A stretch of DNA of 64,000 nucleotides from positions 1 to 64,000 of the forward strand of contig NC_134961.1 in the NCBI RefSeq assembly GCF_965638725.1, in the 5' to 3' direction. Each line of letters starts with the position of its first letter. The stretch's first letter is position 1. The notes beneath the pieces are model-generated. The model did no database searches and was not told the DNA's origin. It worked only from the letters and a program-made list of their open reading frames with translations. The position numbers were made by a program, and so were the translations under genes. Of the stretch, positions 13,162-26,878 are shown in pieces. This DNA is from Aptenodytes patagonicus. Its lineage: Eukaryota > Chordata > Aves > Sphenisciformes > Spheniscidae.

Positions 13162-13588
13162 GAGATTTGTAACCGCGAAGGAATTCCAAGCCATGGAGAA
13201 AGAACTAGAGGATGTAAAAGAAGAACTGAAATGCCTGAAGTGGAAAGTGAGACACATTGGTGAGACTGTGCAGCCCCTGGCCGAAGACAGCAAGCGTTAC
13301 AACGGCTATACCCTGACGGAGCTCAAGGCAATGGTGCAGTTCGAAGATGACCCTTACAAGGCTGCACACAAGATCCTAACTGCGCTCTTCAGCGATGTCT
13401 ACTTGCTACAGCACTCAGTCACTGAACAGGCCTGCAACTCCCGATCTCTGCCCAAGCCCAAAATAGATCCAGAGCTGTACACAGTGTACTGTGACATTCT
13501 GAAAAGCATATTCCCTGGAATTAGCAGCCAGACCTTGAGGGAAGAGACACAACACGTGCAGAAAAGCACCCAGAAAGAAGTGCAATAA
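13162..13588 (+). CDS. BEN-domain protein, terminal coding exon (coiled coil + BEN)
   Basis: The exon follows the acceptor TTCCTTGGCAG and ends at a TAA at 13586-13588. It encodes about 141 residues. Residues 1-35 form a heptad-like charged helix (FQAMEKELEDVKEELKCLKW), a likely coiled coil. From about residue 45 (YNGYTLTELKAMV) to about 130 the sequence matches the BEN-domain pattern: ILTALFSDVYLLQHSVT, then a basic Pro/Lys linker, then KIDPELYTVYCDILKSIFPG and a final helix. BEN domains bind DNA or partner proteins and usually act in transcriptional repression, so a nuclear role is inferred. Ser-rich linker, coiled coil and C-terminal BEN is a layout seen in the BEND/NACC family, but the sequence does not match any member closely enough for me to name it. 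Its orientation is convergent with KATNIP. Confidence 0.8.
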
Positions 13589-14387
13589 CACCAGAGCCCA
13601 CAAGATGTTCTGCGAAGTCAGAAGTCTCCGGTGATTTTAGAGGACTGAACTGTGGGTACGTACCGTTGGTTGAGTCTATCCCTTTTAGGTATCAATCATC
13701 TGTAAAGATACTGGTGAGCTCTGAGCCCTTCATGCCACTTGCCCAATGAGACAGGCTGGGAAGGCGTTCTGCATACTTCCCACATTTTAGAAAAAAATTG
13801 CCCTCTTCGTGTCTCTTTCAATATATGGATGTTTCCTTGTTTCCAGCAACTACAAATGCTGAGAAAAGAATCCAGAGAAGGCATTGTGTGTCCAAGCAAG
13901 GGCCTTCCCCCGCCCCAAACAGACCAACCAACCAACCAGCATCTGGGTAGTTTCTATTTTCTAGAGTATATCATTCATTAAATGACATTACTTGTTAGAA
14001 AATTGTGCCTGTTCTTTTTTTTTATTTTATTTTTTGTCTAAAAATGCTTTGCACATCAAATCAATCAACGATCATAACTTGACTACACACTGGAATGAGA
14101 CCTGGGCATGCAGCAAACCACCCTCCCCTCCCTGCCCATCTGCATCCTGGGTTACATGGGAAGAAAACCAGGGCACAGAGGTCAGCAGCTGCAGTGCACC
14201 CAAGCAGGTCTCCACTGTAGATAACTGGGGGCCAGGGCATAAAAGTGTGCAATATGCCCCTAAATCATCAACCCAACAGTGAAACAGGTAAAGGTCTGTG
14301 ACCTCCATCTCTCCTAACTTGTGATAACTGAGCGGACAGAACAGCTCACATGTCAACAGCTGTGCTTTGCCTTCCCATGACAAAGAT

Positions 14388-14650
14388 GCTGGCTTTAAAC
14401 TAAAGGGGGGTAGATTTAGACTAGATCTAAGGAAGAAATGTTTTACGCTGAGGGTGGTGAAGCACTGGCACAGGTTGCCCAGAGAGGTGGTGGATGCCCC
14501 ATCCCTGGAAACATTCAAGGTCAGGTGGGATGGGGCTCTGAGCAACCTGATCTAGTGGAAGATGTCCCTGCCCACGGCGGGGGGGTTGGACGAGATGACC
14601 TTTAGAGGTCCCTTCCAACCCAAACTATTCTATGATTGTATGATTCTATG
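14388..14650 (+). repeat. CR1 LINE 3' end, avian type
   Basis: It reads GTAGATTTAGACTAGATCTA, GAGGGTGGTGAAGCACTGGC, CAGGTTGCCCAGAGAGG, CCCCATCCCTGGAAACATTC, then GGTCCCTTCCAACCC and a terminal TTCTATGATTGTATGATTCT. This is the standard end of an avian CR1, including the terminal short repeat. It is 5'-truncated and well preserved, so relatively young. Confidence 0.93.
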
Positions 14651-17600
14651 CAAGACTGGCCCCTTGCAAAGGCCCTACAAGGAGATCGCTGCTAGGAAGC
14701 CTGCCCCGAGGAAAGGAGGCTGCTGTCATGGAGGACACAGAGGAAAATGGCCCTGGAGCTCCTTCCTCCCCGTCTGGGACCCAGCAAAGTGCAATGGATG
14801 AACAGCAGTTTGTCCATCAGGTTCTGCTCACAGGGCTGGCCTTGTAGCCAGTTTTGTAAAGATCTGGTGAGGGTGGCGGGATGTCCTTGTGCCATTTTGC
14901 TCAGGACCGATGGGCAATACTGTTTCCCTACCCTACTGGTTCACCCACCCACCCCCTTGCAAAGAGTCATTGACACGTCCCTGGTCTCAATGTGACAAAT
15001 ACATCAAAAACCCAGAACACGTCTGTCCTGCACACTGCTGCTGCTCCCTGCCAGGCCACTGAGGATGGCAAGATGAGCAAAAGGTAACCTGTGAGTTCAG
15101 CCTACCTTTCCCTGTGCTGGGATATTATTCACTTCTTAAGGTTATTTCAAAAACAACAGGGAGGAAGAGGGGGGGGGGAGGAAATTAAAAAAGAATAAAT
15201 AAAAGCAGACCATTCCTCGTGTCACCACAGTTCCAGACATCTTTGAAGGATGGGAGGGGGCAGTACACTCCAAGGACACGCTCTGTACCTTCTGGGATCT
15301 TCTGCATAAGGATTTTGGGGATGTTCTGACATTTGTATGAGAGATCCTACTTGTCTTTCAGCATGATGTATCTATACTGTTCTCTGCCGGGCTTACGAAT
15401 ACATTTTTTAAAGCTCCTTGTTATTAGCAATTTATTTTATTTACAAGCTGATGTGCAGACACAGGCACAGCACTTTGCCCATGTAGCCGCCTCTCTGTAC
15501 CACACTACAGCCAAGATCTACAGCCACACCTGACAAGTTGCCAGGTAGCTACTGAGGGCTGTGCACAGTGCATGGCCTCGGGGCAGTCACAGCACCGAAG
15601 CAAGGGACCGGGAAAAGGATGCCTCCCCAGACACAGCCAACTCCCTTCGCAGGTGGGCACGGAGGTGAGTGTAGGATGGATGGAGCCGCTGGAGATGCAG
15701 TGTTCCCTCAGAGCAAATCACACCCCCCGGTGAGCACCGCGGCGGATTATGACAAATCATCTGGACGGCTCTGTGCACCGTGAGGAGGATGTTTGTGTCA
15801 CGCACAAGCATGCTCTCCTGCAAGCATTTATGTTCTGCTTTCATGGCTCTTTTTTGTCAGAAAATGTGTCCCTTTGGTTCAGATGGGTGGGAATAGGCTG
15901 GCCCTCCTCTCACAGAACTCATGCACTGCTCCAGACTTGCTTTTCTATGACAGCCCAGACCCCCGACTCTCTCAGAGGTCTCTCTTCAGAGCTTTCCATA
16001 ATCTCCAGTGGACACAGAACTGAGGAAAATGTAATGTAGACATCAGCCATATCAGTCTTCATACGCTGTATTGCCTGCCCTCTCTGCCGGTAAAATCTTA
16101 ACACAGTCGATCCTGTAAGAACAGGCTCTGCGGCCTCTCATGTTCATGGGGCCAGACAATATGCTCAGATTATATTTTAGCCTTGTTCTCCACATGCCTA
16201 CTAGTAACAAGGTCCAGCACAGACCTATGAATTATTTTTATTAGCTTTGCATCATCAAGGCCGGTTCTGCCAGATTTTGTCAGTTCTAGGTCCCTTTCAG
16301 GTTTCAGTGTCCTCCTTCTTCTGGATCTGCTGTGGTATAGAATCACTACTGCCCATTTTAGATACGTGCAATAGGTCTTTTACCCTGATATTCAATGGCT
16401 TTTAGCTATTCCAGTGGAGCTATGAGGTTAATTGCATCCAACTAGAGTTGGCCACTCTTGCCACATCTCCCATACATTATTATTAGGTATCTGCAACTTC
16501 TGAGTCCTAGAGTCTGTCCCCAGTGCCTTACCTGCCGTACCTGCCCAAGTGATCAGCTGCAGGGAACCTGTGAAAAGAGCAACAGGGCAAGCCCACTACA
16601 TTTGTCCTTCACAGGCTCCTTGCTTCCTTCTTTTCCTCTGTTGCATTTGTGCCTTGAAGGCAGCTCTGCCTCTGTGAGGATGGTTTGTTCTCCAGTTGCT
16701 ACGTTATCTGCACCTTTGTGACCATCTCCGGTACTTGAGCCACCTTCCCTGATTTTTCTACAGGGAGAAAAATCTACTCATTTTCCTGAGCGCTTCCTGT
16801 TGTTTGTATTCCCGTGCATTACCAAGTCCTTTCGTCCTTTATAAGCCTTAGCTTTCCTTACCTAGGTTTGCTGGGGAGAGAAACACAGCTGTCTTCTCAC
16901 AATTCTGAAGAGCTTTTCTGTGTCCAGTCTGTTTTTTTCTATAATCACCCACTCTTAACACAACAGGAGGGTGAGGGCTGAACGTCTACACCTGCAGAAA
17001 GAGCCCTTCTCCTTGGAGGGTAACAAAACGGAGTCAGTACAGTGGAAGTAAGACAGCAGGATCTTAAATACCTGGGCTTGAAAGCAATTTTTTGCTTTCA
17101 CTTCTAGCATCCTGCGCTTGCCAAAAATGTGTCCTGTGACAAGCATGCTCTGTCTTAAGACTTGAGGTCTTGCTGCCTGGTATTCAGACAGAAAGGCAAT
17201 TACACAGTCCCACTATTCTGACAGTTAAAAAGATTCAGCCGTTGTTCTTCTTGGACAATTCATACTGATTTGCACTGTGCCGACATTGCTCCTTAGCCTA
17301 AATAAGCCTTCTCTCCAAAATGTTATCACCTTCACTTGTATAGAGACAGACAGAGAAGGCAATCAGACACATAGTGAAAAATTAGTCTATAAATCCATGT
17401 TGCATTCCATCTATTCTCCATTAAACTATATAACTCTCTTTCTTTCCTTGAACATGTACTTTCAAGTCTGAAGACCCAATACGGGACCAAATTATTTTGT
17501 CTTTCCTTTCTTAACTATAGGCATTACATTTGCTATTCTCCAGTCACACCCAGATCCGGAGATTCATTAGTATTACACTTATTCAAGTAACACGCACTGT

Positions 17601-17867
17601 CTGTTATGTATTCATCCCTGCATGTAACCTGAGGACCTAAGAGCCGCGGCACAGGTTGTCTTCCCCTGTGTCATCTCTAGGAGCAGATGTCTAGTCAGAA
17701 GTGTGAGGACATGAATACTTTTTCCAGCCTCAGGCAATCTGTAGTTCGTACTGATTGATTGCATTAAATAAGCAACCTATTAATATTCACCATGCTGTGG
17801 CTCGGTAGGCTTCAGTTGGCAGAACAGATTCTACAGCAGATTAAGTTATGTTAAACAGAGGGTCCTG

Positions 17868-17945
17868 ATCCATACTGGTCAATCTAGGCTGGAAAGAGGC
17901 TCTGGAGGTCACTGTCCAACCCCTCTGCGCAGACACTATTCTAGT
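17868..17945 (-). repeat. Short CR1 LINE tail fragment
   Basis: GGCTGGAAAGAGGCTCTGGA followed by GTCACTGTCCAACCCC is the reverse complement of the CR1 3' terminus. The fragment is short and diverged. Confidence 0.6.
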
Positions 17946-18017
17946 AAAAGAAACCAAATAATAAAATCTGTGCTGCAAAAACTAAACCATTGCAATACAA
18001 AAAACATCTGACAACAA

Positions 18018-18050
18018 CCAAAAAAAAAGAAAAAAAAAAAAAAAAGAGAG
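18018..18050. repeat. A-rich run
   Basis: A stretch of A interrupted by G, in the order AAAAAAAAAGAAAA then a longer A run, just before GAGAGAAGCC. It may be an old retroelement tail or a simple repeat. Confidence 0.85.
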
Positions 18051-19708
18051 AAGCCGTACAGCCAACCTGTATTGGAATCACTTGCACATCAGACCCACCA
18101 CAGGAAAACCTGAGGAGTTTTCTTCTCCCAGAAGCACTGTGCTGGGAGATCATCTGGACAGGAGCTCTCCACAGGCTAATCAGCCTGTAGAAACTTTATT
18201 TACATCTGCATCAGTGGATAAAGACGATAAATGGCAAAGTTTCTGTGGCACTGTTTTGGAGGGCCCTTTACTATAGTTAGATCTACATACGTTACCAATT
18301 CATTTTTCAGACTTCTCATTAATATCTTTAATGCACAATTGCAGTCAAAATCAGTCACTGAATCACACATTTTATGACCTCATGCTTACCCCTTCGTACT
18401 GTTAATAATAATATCCCTGCATAATGTGAACACTTTCTGCAAAACAAGACCACCAGCCCTTCTGGTTTATGACTAAAAGTACAGCAGAACTAGTTTGAGG
18501 CAACTGCCAACATCTTTATATTAATTATCGGCATCATCTGTACTGAAATCTGAGTCACAAGGGTTTGGGCGGTACCATTAATTACCATTAATTCCTTCTC
18601 CATTCTTCCTGCATGAATGCCTGCTTCTCATGATGTGTTCTCTATACATTTATATACCTAGTCCCTCTCGCACGCTCCAATGCAACTTGACTTCAGCAAT
18701 TTTCACATTAAATCTACAGTCTTTGTTTCACAAGGTGAAACTGCCTCCGGAGACCCTTTTCCATTTCTTATATCCATATGCTTCTACAGGTGGTTACTTT
18801 TTCACTATGAGCTGGGGCCCTCCCCCATGGTCCTCTCCTCCCCTTGGAGTGTAAGAGGCAAACAAGCGTCCAACAGGTCGTCCCCCGACCCTTATTCTCA
18901 AACCACGAGCAGATGACCAAGGTGCAGATCTCCCTAGGGCCTTAATGCTACTCAGGAAAAAGAGTGACGCTGGGGGATCCCAAAGGACTTCAGACAGAAG
19001 GAGAGAACATGCACTGATCTACCCAAGTGCCGCACTGAGAAGTGCAGATCTTAGCTTCTTGCAAATTTATTGTGGAGAGTACATTTTCTCAATGCCCCAA
19101 AGAGAGTGATTAAAATACATATCAATGTCTTGCTGGGTCAGTAGGTTTTGATCAGATCTTCCATTTTGTGTTAATATTCAGATACGTTACCATCCCAGAG
19201 AGATGAATAATAGGAGCTATTTCATTTCTCTGACAATATTAAACATAATGAAAAGTCTTAATACGATCCCACATCCTTCTCCATGAATTCTGGCCACAGA
19301 CAGATCTCCTGTTGGTAATGGAAATGTCACTTTGATTCATCTGTTCACCAACTAATCCTCACCAAACAATTTCCAGTTTATATCAAGCCATCCAAAAACA
19401 TTCCTTTGGAAACAAGCCAGAACCGACATTCATTGTAGATTAGTTTTTACCACTGTTTAGGCTTATACCATTTCAGGTAGCTTTGCTGCTTACTCTATTT
19501 ATAGCAGTGCCTCCAGCAGACCAGGAAAGAGGCAGATCATAAGACTTCTGCTAATCTGCAAATCTGAAATTATAGTTGGGAGACCGCATTTATTATTATA
19601 CAGCTAGATGACGACAGCAGAGATGACCTTTCTGCAATGCCAGAAGTCTTATCCACACTGATCTAGGCCTTTAATCAGTGGGGGAAAGCATAGATTATTA
19701 TGTGTCAA

Positions 19709-19840
19709 AGGAAAAACTTCTTCCCTAGTAGGACAGTCAAGTATTAAAACAGATTGCCCAGAGAGGTTGTGCAGCCACCGTCCCCAGAAGTTTTCCAGGC
19801 CAAACTGGATGAAGGCCTCTGTAACCTGGTCTGACTTTTT
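19709..19840 (+). repeat. Diverged CR1 LINE tail fragment
   Basis: AAAAACTTCTTCCCT, GATTGCCCAGAGAGGTTGTG and CCAAACTGGATGAAGGCCTC follow the order of a CR1 3' region, without the intact terminal repeat. Confidence 0.7.
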
Positions 19841-22800
19841 TGTAGCATTAAAAAAAAAAAAAGGCGTGTAATTGCAGAAAGCAGCCAGGAAAATCTTCGA
19901 TGAATGGGAGCACAGAGCCATGAATAACAGGCAGGAACAGCACCATCAGTGTTTTACACTTGCTAAGCCACACTTGCAAGCAAAGCGGAGCTGACAGTCG
20001 TCCGTGCCTCAGCTCAGTTCGCTGTGCTGGCTGACTCATTTTCCTGCCAACCACTCTGTACACTCGGTAAAGCTGCTGTGCCGGTGCTGCCTCAGTCCTC
20101 GACCTTTTTGGTGGAAGATGAAAGCTCTGTCTTGCTCAAGATGAAAGTTCTTTCCCCAGCTTGTTACAGACAGGAATGTTTATTCTGGCAGCCACCTTAT
20201 GCTGCCATCGGGCAGAAGAGAAATCTTGGTGAAAAAGACAAAAGGGCTGAACTGCTCCCAGTTCATTACCTTTACCGCAGGGACCATCTCTTCTCCCAAG
20301 TACAAGGCTCCCCTTGGGTGAAGAGTCATTTCCCTGAGAAAACTTCACAGCCATAGCAGCTGCTTCTGTATGCCCCTACCCTTATGCCTACCACACTTGC
20401 TTTCCACCTGAGTCTTTGACCAACATTGTTTCAGCTCCACCTGTACTGACTGGGATGCAGTTTGGAGATCAATTCAGTCCATGATACTCAGCTGGGCTCA
20501 CACTCTTAGGAGGCAGCAGGCTCCTCCTGGCCCTTACAATGGCTCTGAAATGCCGTGTCCAGATCTAGAAGTTCTCTTTAGCACGGCACCCACCCCCTGC
20601 CTCCTCTAGGGCCAGAAGACTTTCAGGTAGCAACCGGCTTCTTTCCTGAGAAGATGGAGATGTGGCTATTTCTGAGTTCCTTTCGCATTCTCTGATATTC
20701 ACCTCCACATGCTTAGTCCAGCACGCTGAACTTTCAAAACCCACCGTGAAACTCCTTTTCCAGTTAGATCTGGATAAGCTAAGGAACACAAGCAACATAA
20801 CATAGGAACATAAGCTAAGGAACTGAGCTTTGAAACAACAGATCACATATGAGTAAGAGGAAGAAGTTGAGCACAAGTTAACTGTATCTGTCTGAGATCT
20901 CTCCTTAGGTTTATGGTTCCCCAGAATGCCCTCCTCTTGGGAAAACTGCACAAAATCTCTGCATGCTGACATTTTTGGAAGTCCCATGAGCAATAGAGCA
21001 GAGACGCACACTAAGAATTTGTGAATCAAGTTGATTTTAGTCACACCAAAGAGATCTTGAGTGAGTTGAAAGCTAAGGGCAGGATTTCACTGTGGTCTCA
21101 ACTGTATAATTGGGACCTTCCAGAAACAAACAGCATACCTGGGGAAGGCTTCTAGCAGATCATGAGGTGGTGGTTTTCCTCTCCTAATTAGAGCCAAAGC
21201 AGAGAGCTGTGGGTGGAGGACTGTGCAGTGTTGGAAGCAATAGTCCAGGCTGGGAGACTCCTACCCTGCTGATCATTAGGGTGGTCAGTCCTCTCCTTCA
21301 ATCAGAGGCTAATAAAGGGAACACTAGAGAGCCATCAGGCAGAAGGTCTGTAGCCTTGTTTTCACCTTTTCCAGTAATTTCGAGGTCAGTAAGAAAGAAG
21401 TCACAAATTGCAAATGTTTCCTTTTATGCCTAGATCTCAGCACTGCAGCACTTCACAGGGTCCTGAGCCAGGGGGACTGGAGCTGATGCTATTAGACAAG
21501 GGTGGAAAATTGATCTCTTCCCAGCAAGATTTAGAGGCCAGTCGGACAGGAAATTACTCCAGCTGGGCACTCTGTCCCCATGTCCCAGCTCTTCCTGCAG
21601 CTAGGAGATTCACTCTATAATTGCTTTCTTAGTCCACATTTTATCCTCAGCTGACAGAATTCCATTAGGGTGATACAAGCTGCGTGATAAAGGGATGTTT
21701 GTGTCTCACATGGGCTGTAAGTCATTTCTCAGCAAACAAGCAAATAGTCACAGAAATGGGCAAAGAGACCACTGAGCCAGGAACCCTCCTTCTTGTGCTC
21801 TGAATACCAGGACCTCAGCTCTCAAACGGAAGCAAACATTCTTCCGGTATGTTATACTCCTCTCTGCTTCCCTCTCTGCTCTTTAGAGGAGACACGTCAG
21901 TGCACATCTCCAAAATGAACATTTATCTCTGCGGCATTTTTGAATGGACAATAAGCAGGCAGACGTGCGGCACCGGCACCCCTAGAAATGAGGGCCCCAT
22001 GCAAAGAGGAGCCACTGTGCTGTGGTCATAGGGGATGGTGACACCACAGATCACAGACAGCAATATGGGAGACGAGATGAAATGAAACTAATGTTGTAAT
22101 ACATCTGAGCACATACTTGCACCTGAAGAGCAAAACAGGTTGGTCACATCTGCAAGACAATGATTCTGAACACGACCTTGTTTTGGAAGACAAAAGGAGT
22201 GACCTTCTAAGCATAATGATGCAGCTAAAAGATAGACATGTTGAAAAAAGCTAGAAGGGAATAGAGGAAGGTGCATCAAATGCTGTAGTGAGCATAGTTA
22301 CAGTATCTATAGTACTGGTGAAGCCATTACTAGGCAGTGTGTTCTGGAGTCCACATTTTTCAAAGAATATTGGAAGAGATTTGGCTACTTCAGTGACTCT
22401 TACCAGCACAGCGGCTCCTGTTAGAGCTCAGCCTCCTGGATCAGCAGCCCCAGAACATAGAGGCCAGCCTAAGGCATCCCTATACAACGTGTCTGCTCAC
22501 ACCAGTGCTGGTTTGGACTCTAATATATAGAGAGAGACTCTAATATATATACAGTGATTCCCCAGGCCGGTATAGAGGTGCACCCGACAGTGAGGATTAC
22601 TCAAGCAGACAGCAGGAGGGAATGGGAAATGCTTCTGTCTCACAGAGTAAAAGCCATTGACTGAATCAAAAGGAAAGCAGACTTCATCTCCTGCACGAGC
22701 CAGAATTCAGATGTCAATACAGCGCTTTACGTTTCCTCTCACCTGACTTAGGCTGAGCAGTGAGCTTTCCCTGGTAACATAGAGGGGTTAAAGACTCAAC

Positions 22801-25786
22801 ATTCAACCTCCCTCACCCATTGCTCTCATTCTCACATCATCACTGTCAGTGAGTCCTACCTCTGGTCATTCCGGTGTGTTACCTGGCATACAAGATCTCT
22901 GTCCAATCTCACCACACCCAGTCACTCATTGGCACTGTCAGGCTCCTGCAGATGTTACCAGCCTGGCGTACATCCCTGAACTGACAGGACTGAACATCAC
23001 CACGGGGAATGACCTACACACCAGGAACATGGTAAAAGGCCAGGAGGACCAAGAAACCTTACAGAAAACAGCATCACCTAAGCAGGATGCTTTGGTGAAA
23101 TGTTATGTCCAGGTCCAGCCTAAGCCATCAGAAGGGCTCAGTTTAATTTAGCTGCCGTATGTAGCTCCTCATGTAGCTCTTATGGGTTCATCCTCCAAAA
23201 TGAGGATGACTCTCCTGACTCAGTAATACATGAGCTTCGATGTCTTCTATGCTGCCTTTTACACTGTCTGCATTACTGCTTGCTCCCTTGTCCACGTATG
23301 GGTACTTCTCACTGCTGTTTACATTCTACTGGATTAAACCACAAAAAGGCAAAAATTGAAAACAGAAGTTGCAGGCCTTCCTGCCTTCCTAGGCATCCCG
23401 GTTTTCACATTACACTGTGAAGACTGACAAAAATATCTTTTTAAAGATCGAAAAGTAGGCAGTATGACATGTACTTCCTCACAGATTATTTCTTTATCCT
23501 CTGCCCTTCTCAGTGTCATTGTTGGACAAACTCATTTCTGTTATCTTGATCCAACCCCTTTAAAGCAAGTCATTACAGGTATAGGTGAGCAACTATGACG
23601 CTAAGGTGAAATTGGAACTGGGCTAAAGTGTAATAATTTACATCAAAGGCTTCAGCAAGAATTCATATTAATCCTTCCTTTTCCTTTGTCATGCTTTTGA
23701 CAATGTCAAATGATGTGTTACTGTGCACATTCTTGCTGGATTACTCTTGCTAAAACTGTGCCTGACATTGACTGAAGTGGTCCATGGAGATTTTCTTGAT
23801 TACATATTTACTCTTCCTCTTTTCCCTCCTGTAAATGCTAGTCTGACAGGAATGTACTTGTGACTAGTTAAGTTAAGAAAAGGTGAAAAATTGAGTGAAA
23901 CTTTTTTTTCCTCCCTGATTCATTGTGGAAATGAGGCAAGTATCTATGTTAGAGTATATAGGGCTGACTAGGACACTTAATTATCTTTGGTTATATAAAG
24001 AGTCATTACATCTCAGCTCCAATTAGGAGGGCAGATGCTGACATCTCCTCTCCCACAGACATTAATGAAGTATTTTCTAAACATTATGCTACTTTCTATA
24101 TATGACTGACTAGAATCAAGGACTTCCTTAGGCCTTGCCTTGGTGGCGTATGTCATCCCAGAGCAGACAGCAGGCTGGCAAACCCTTCTTTCCCACAGAG
24201 ACACTGCAGGGGAGGATGTTCTACAACTTAACAATTTTTTTGAAATACTTTAAAGACTTTCATGGTCTTTCCACAGTGTGGCAATTGTGGGGAATCTCTT
24301 GAATGGGTAAAAGGAGTTGCTAGGAGAGGTTGGCAGAAGGTGCAAGCCAATACTCTCTGTGCCAGACCAGCTGCACTGCATACAGGTTTCCAGAGGCAAA
24401 AGGTGTGACAACTGGCTGCAGTTACCAACTGACCGGTGAGGAAGAGTTGGTGGCAGAGAAACAGACGATGGAGAGAATTGCGACCCATTTGAGCTTGACC
24501 AAGAATTTTGCAATAATTTCCAAAACCTGGAGTTACCTCAAAGGATTAGGGTTGAAAAATCATTAGTCCATCACATAGGACTTGAGATGCTCCAGACAGA
24601 TGTAGAGAAGACAGATGAGCATAGAAAGCCCTCTCCCCCTCATACCTTTTCTGATCAATAAGAAGGATGGTATTCTGTGCCAGGAAACATGATGGGTTTC
24701 ATTTCTCTTCACATTCAATGCAATTTTCTCAGAAGAACAGACAATGTGACAAGCCTCATCTCATCTAGAGATTGCCTATATGACCAATCTGTGATTGTGC
24801 CTTAAGTCTTAAAAACCTTGCTATGTCCTCTCCTCTTCCAAACGCATAGATTTATATCTGTTCTTAGCCCTACCAATAATCCTCCTTTCAGCTCCTCCTC
24901 TTTTTCATTTTGAGTTGCATGTAATGGTTATCTGATTTGGAGCAAAAATTAAAACTTGGTTCTTGGTAGAGCTACACTGGTAAACACATGAGGAGGGACA
25001 GTTCTCAGAACAACAGAAGGGTTCTTTTGTCAGTGTAGTTTGGGAAAAGCCTTTAAACAAAGTACAAGATACATACACTATTTTACATTTAGAAGTGTTT
25101 TGTATTTAGTACAAAATACATTTTGTTGCTCCATCAATACACAGAAATCTGGGAAATGCATTGCTACCTTGAGTCTTTTCAGTTTAGCCAACAACAGCTA
25201 AGAAGTATGCTTTTTATAAGCAAATATACAAGATTTTGCACTCCTGACAGTACAGAAAGGGAAGCAGCACATTTTGATTCTGTATCAGGAGCTGCAATAG
25301 TATATCTCTGTTTCTTGTCTAAAAGCATATACTGACTTCAGAGCGTTCAGTTCGCTCTGGAAACAATGAGCGAGTTCTAAATGAGAAAGGAAGAATCTTC
25401 TATGGAAGAGATTTACCAGTTGTCACCACTGACAATTTTTCAGTGAAAAGTACATTTGCATAGCTACAAATCCTGCAGCATAATTATTTGGGTAGAGTTT
25501 TTGTTTCAACGACTACATATGCAGGGTATTTTGTGTTTAAAAATGCAGTTCACTCCTTGCCTTCTTCTAGTTAAAATGCATTTACCATTTCTCAACAGTG
25601 ATGGTATGTTGCTGGCAACAGATCTGGTTGGTGCAGCGCAGAGGCATGGCCTCCTTGTTCACATAACCAAATGCAGGCAAAACAGGAGAAAAGAGCATTG
25701 CTCTGTAGCAGGGGGACTCTGAAGAATGTGTAGAGCACCTGCCAATGGCGCTTCAGACAAAACACCTATTTTGCTTTTTTCATGGT

Positions 25787-25818
25787 AGTGAAATAATGAA
25801 AGAAATCATTATTTCACT
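25787..25818. repeat. Perfect 13-bp inverted repeat, 6-nt loop
   Basis: AGTGAAATAATGA and its exact reverse complement TCATTATTTCACT flank the loop AAGAAA. It is an isolated hairpin, possibly a remnant of a palindromic transposon. No expression signal is visible. Confidence 0.9.
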
Positions 25819-26280
25819 GCAAAAGATGAGAGAAGTGACAGCTGAAACTTACTTATTAAACCTTCATAAACCCACCTCCTGATCTCCATTTTCTAAAAGC
25901 ATTCATCACACTTCTCCATACCCAGTGGAACTTCTCCGGATGTCAGAAACAGTGTCAGCCCCTAGAGAGAGCCATGGCATCAAAACATACAGTGGCAGCC
26001 CAGAAACAGAGAGGTAAAGAATATTTCCTCTAATAAGTTGCATTTCCCAAAGAACTATTTACAGGCATCAGAAACAAAGCAGACACTTCCATCTAGTGAG
26101 GAGCTTCGTGATCATCCAGCTAGGATTTAGGAATTAAAGCTGGAGAAATATTCTGGAAGCCTCTTGTTATGACCATCCTGCTTCACCCAAGTTCTTGGTA
26201 CTTGGCAGGAACAGTTGTCAGTTAGCAATAAGATTCTCACTCACTCCTTTATGTTCCTTCCTCCCTGGATTTTCAATTAA

Positions 26281-26296
26281 GGGGGGGGGGGGGGGG
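26281..26296. repeat. Poly-G homopolymer, 16 nt
   Basis: Sixteen consecutive G between TTCAATTAA and ATCAGACAG, the second long G run in the window. Confidence 0.93.
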
Positions 26297-26789
26297 ATCA
26301 GACAGATAATGACAATTAAAAAAACCCAGAAAACTGAATTTGTGCTTTAAATTTCATTACTGAAGAAAATTTCCTGTAGTGAATAAAACTTCCTCTCATA
26401 AGACAGGAGGTGGTTCAGCAGCAGCAGACACGGAAAATCTTCCATTTGGATGATACATATCTTGAAGAGCTAGATTGCAGGTATTTTGGGCTGGGTATAT
26501 TCAGGACTTTCCAATCACAATCCCTTATCTTTTCCTCCTCTGCAGTCCTTTTTCACATATGCAGGTTTTTGGACGCAAAGCTGTTAAGGAAAATTGAGTG
26601 CTGTTTTAAGACTGTATCTGTATTAACAGTGAAGCCACAGACTAAAATGAGGAAGAAACATGCCCATTTCTCTTTCCATCCCAGAATGAAAGCTAAGCTA
26701 CTCTTCTCAGTAATGTTTCTTACATTGACAATTTTTTTCACAGTCCCATGGAATTGCTTTCCTGTGGAATCTGGTCTGAATTCAACATT

Positions 26790-26878
26790 GACCCTGTTCC
26801 GAGTAGGAGGTTGGACCCTCCCTCAGGAGGGGACCCCTTGAAGTCTCCTCCAAGCCAAATCATTCTACGAATCTATGT
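26790..26878 (+). repeat. CR1 LINE 3' terminus
   Basis: GAGGTTGGACCCTCCCTCAG leads into TCTCCTCCAAGCCAAATCAT and then TCTACGAATCTATG, matching the last bases of a CR1 element with the terminal short repeat mutated. Confidence 0.65.

Noticed and set aside
17200-17640. Possible ancient CR1 (text such as TGCTATTCTCCAGTCACACC)
   Set aside because: One short resemblance only; the rest does not follow the element's order well enough.
20565-21044. 159-codon minus-strand frame with a hydrophobic start resembling a signal peptide
   Set aside because: No homology that I recognise, no promoter or splice context, and the hydrophobic start alone is weak evidence.
24013-24234. Minus-strand frame containing ARPKEVLDSSQ, considered as the KATNIP last exon
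   Set aside because: The needed acceptor (GCCACCAAG) has no pyrimidine tract and the resemblance to KATNIP C termini is too slight.
26410-26841. 143-codon plus-strand frame starting with a Gln run
   Set aside because: Its last part is a CR1 3' terminus, so the frame is composite and not a gene.
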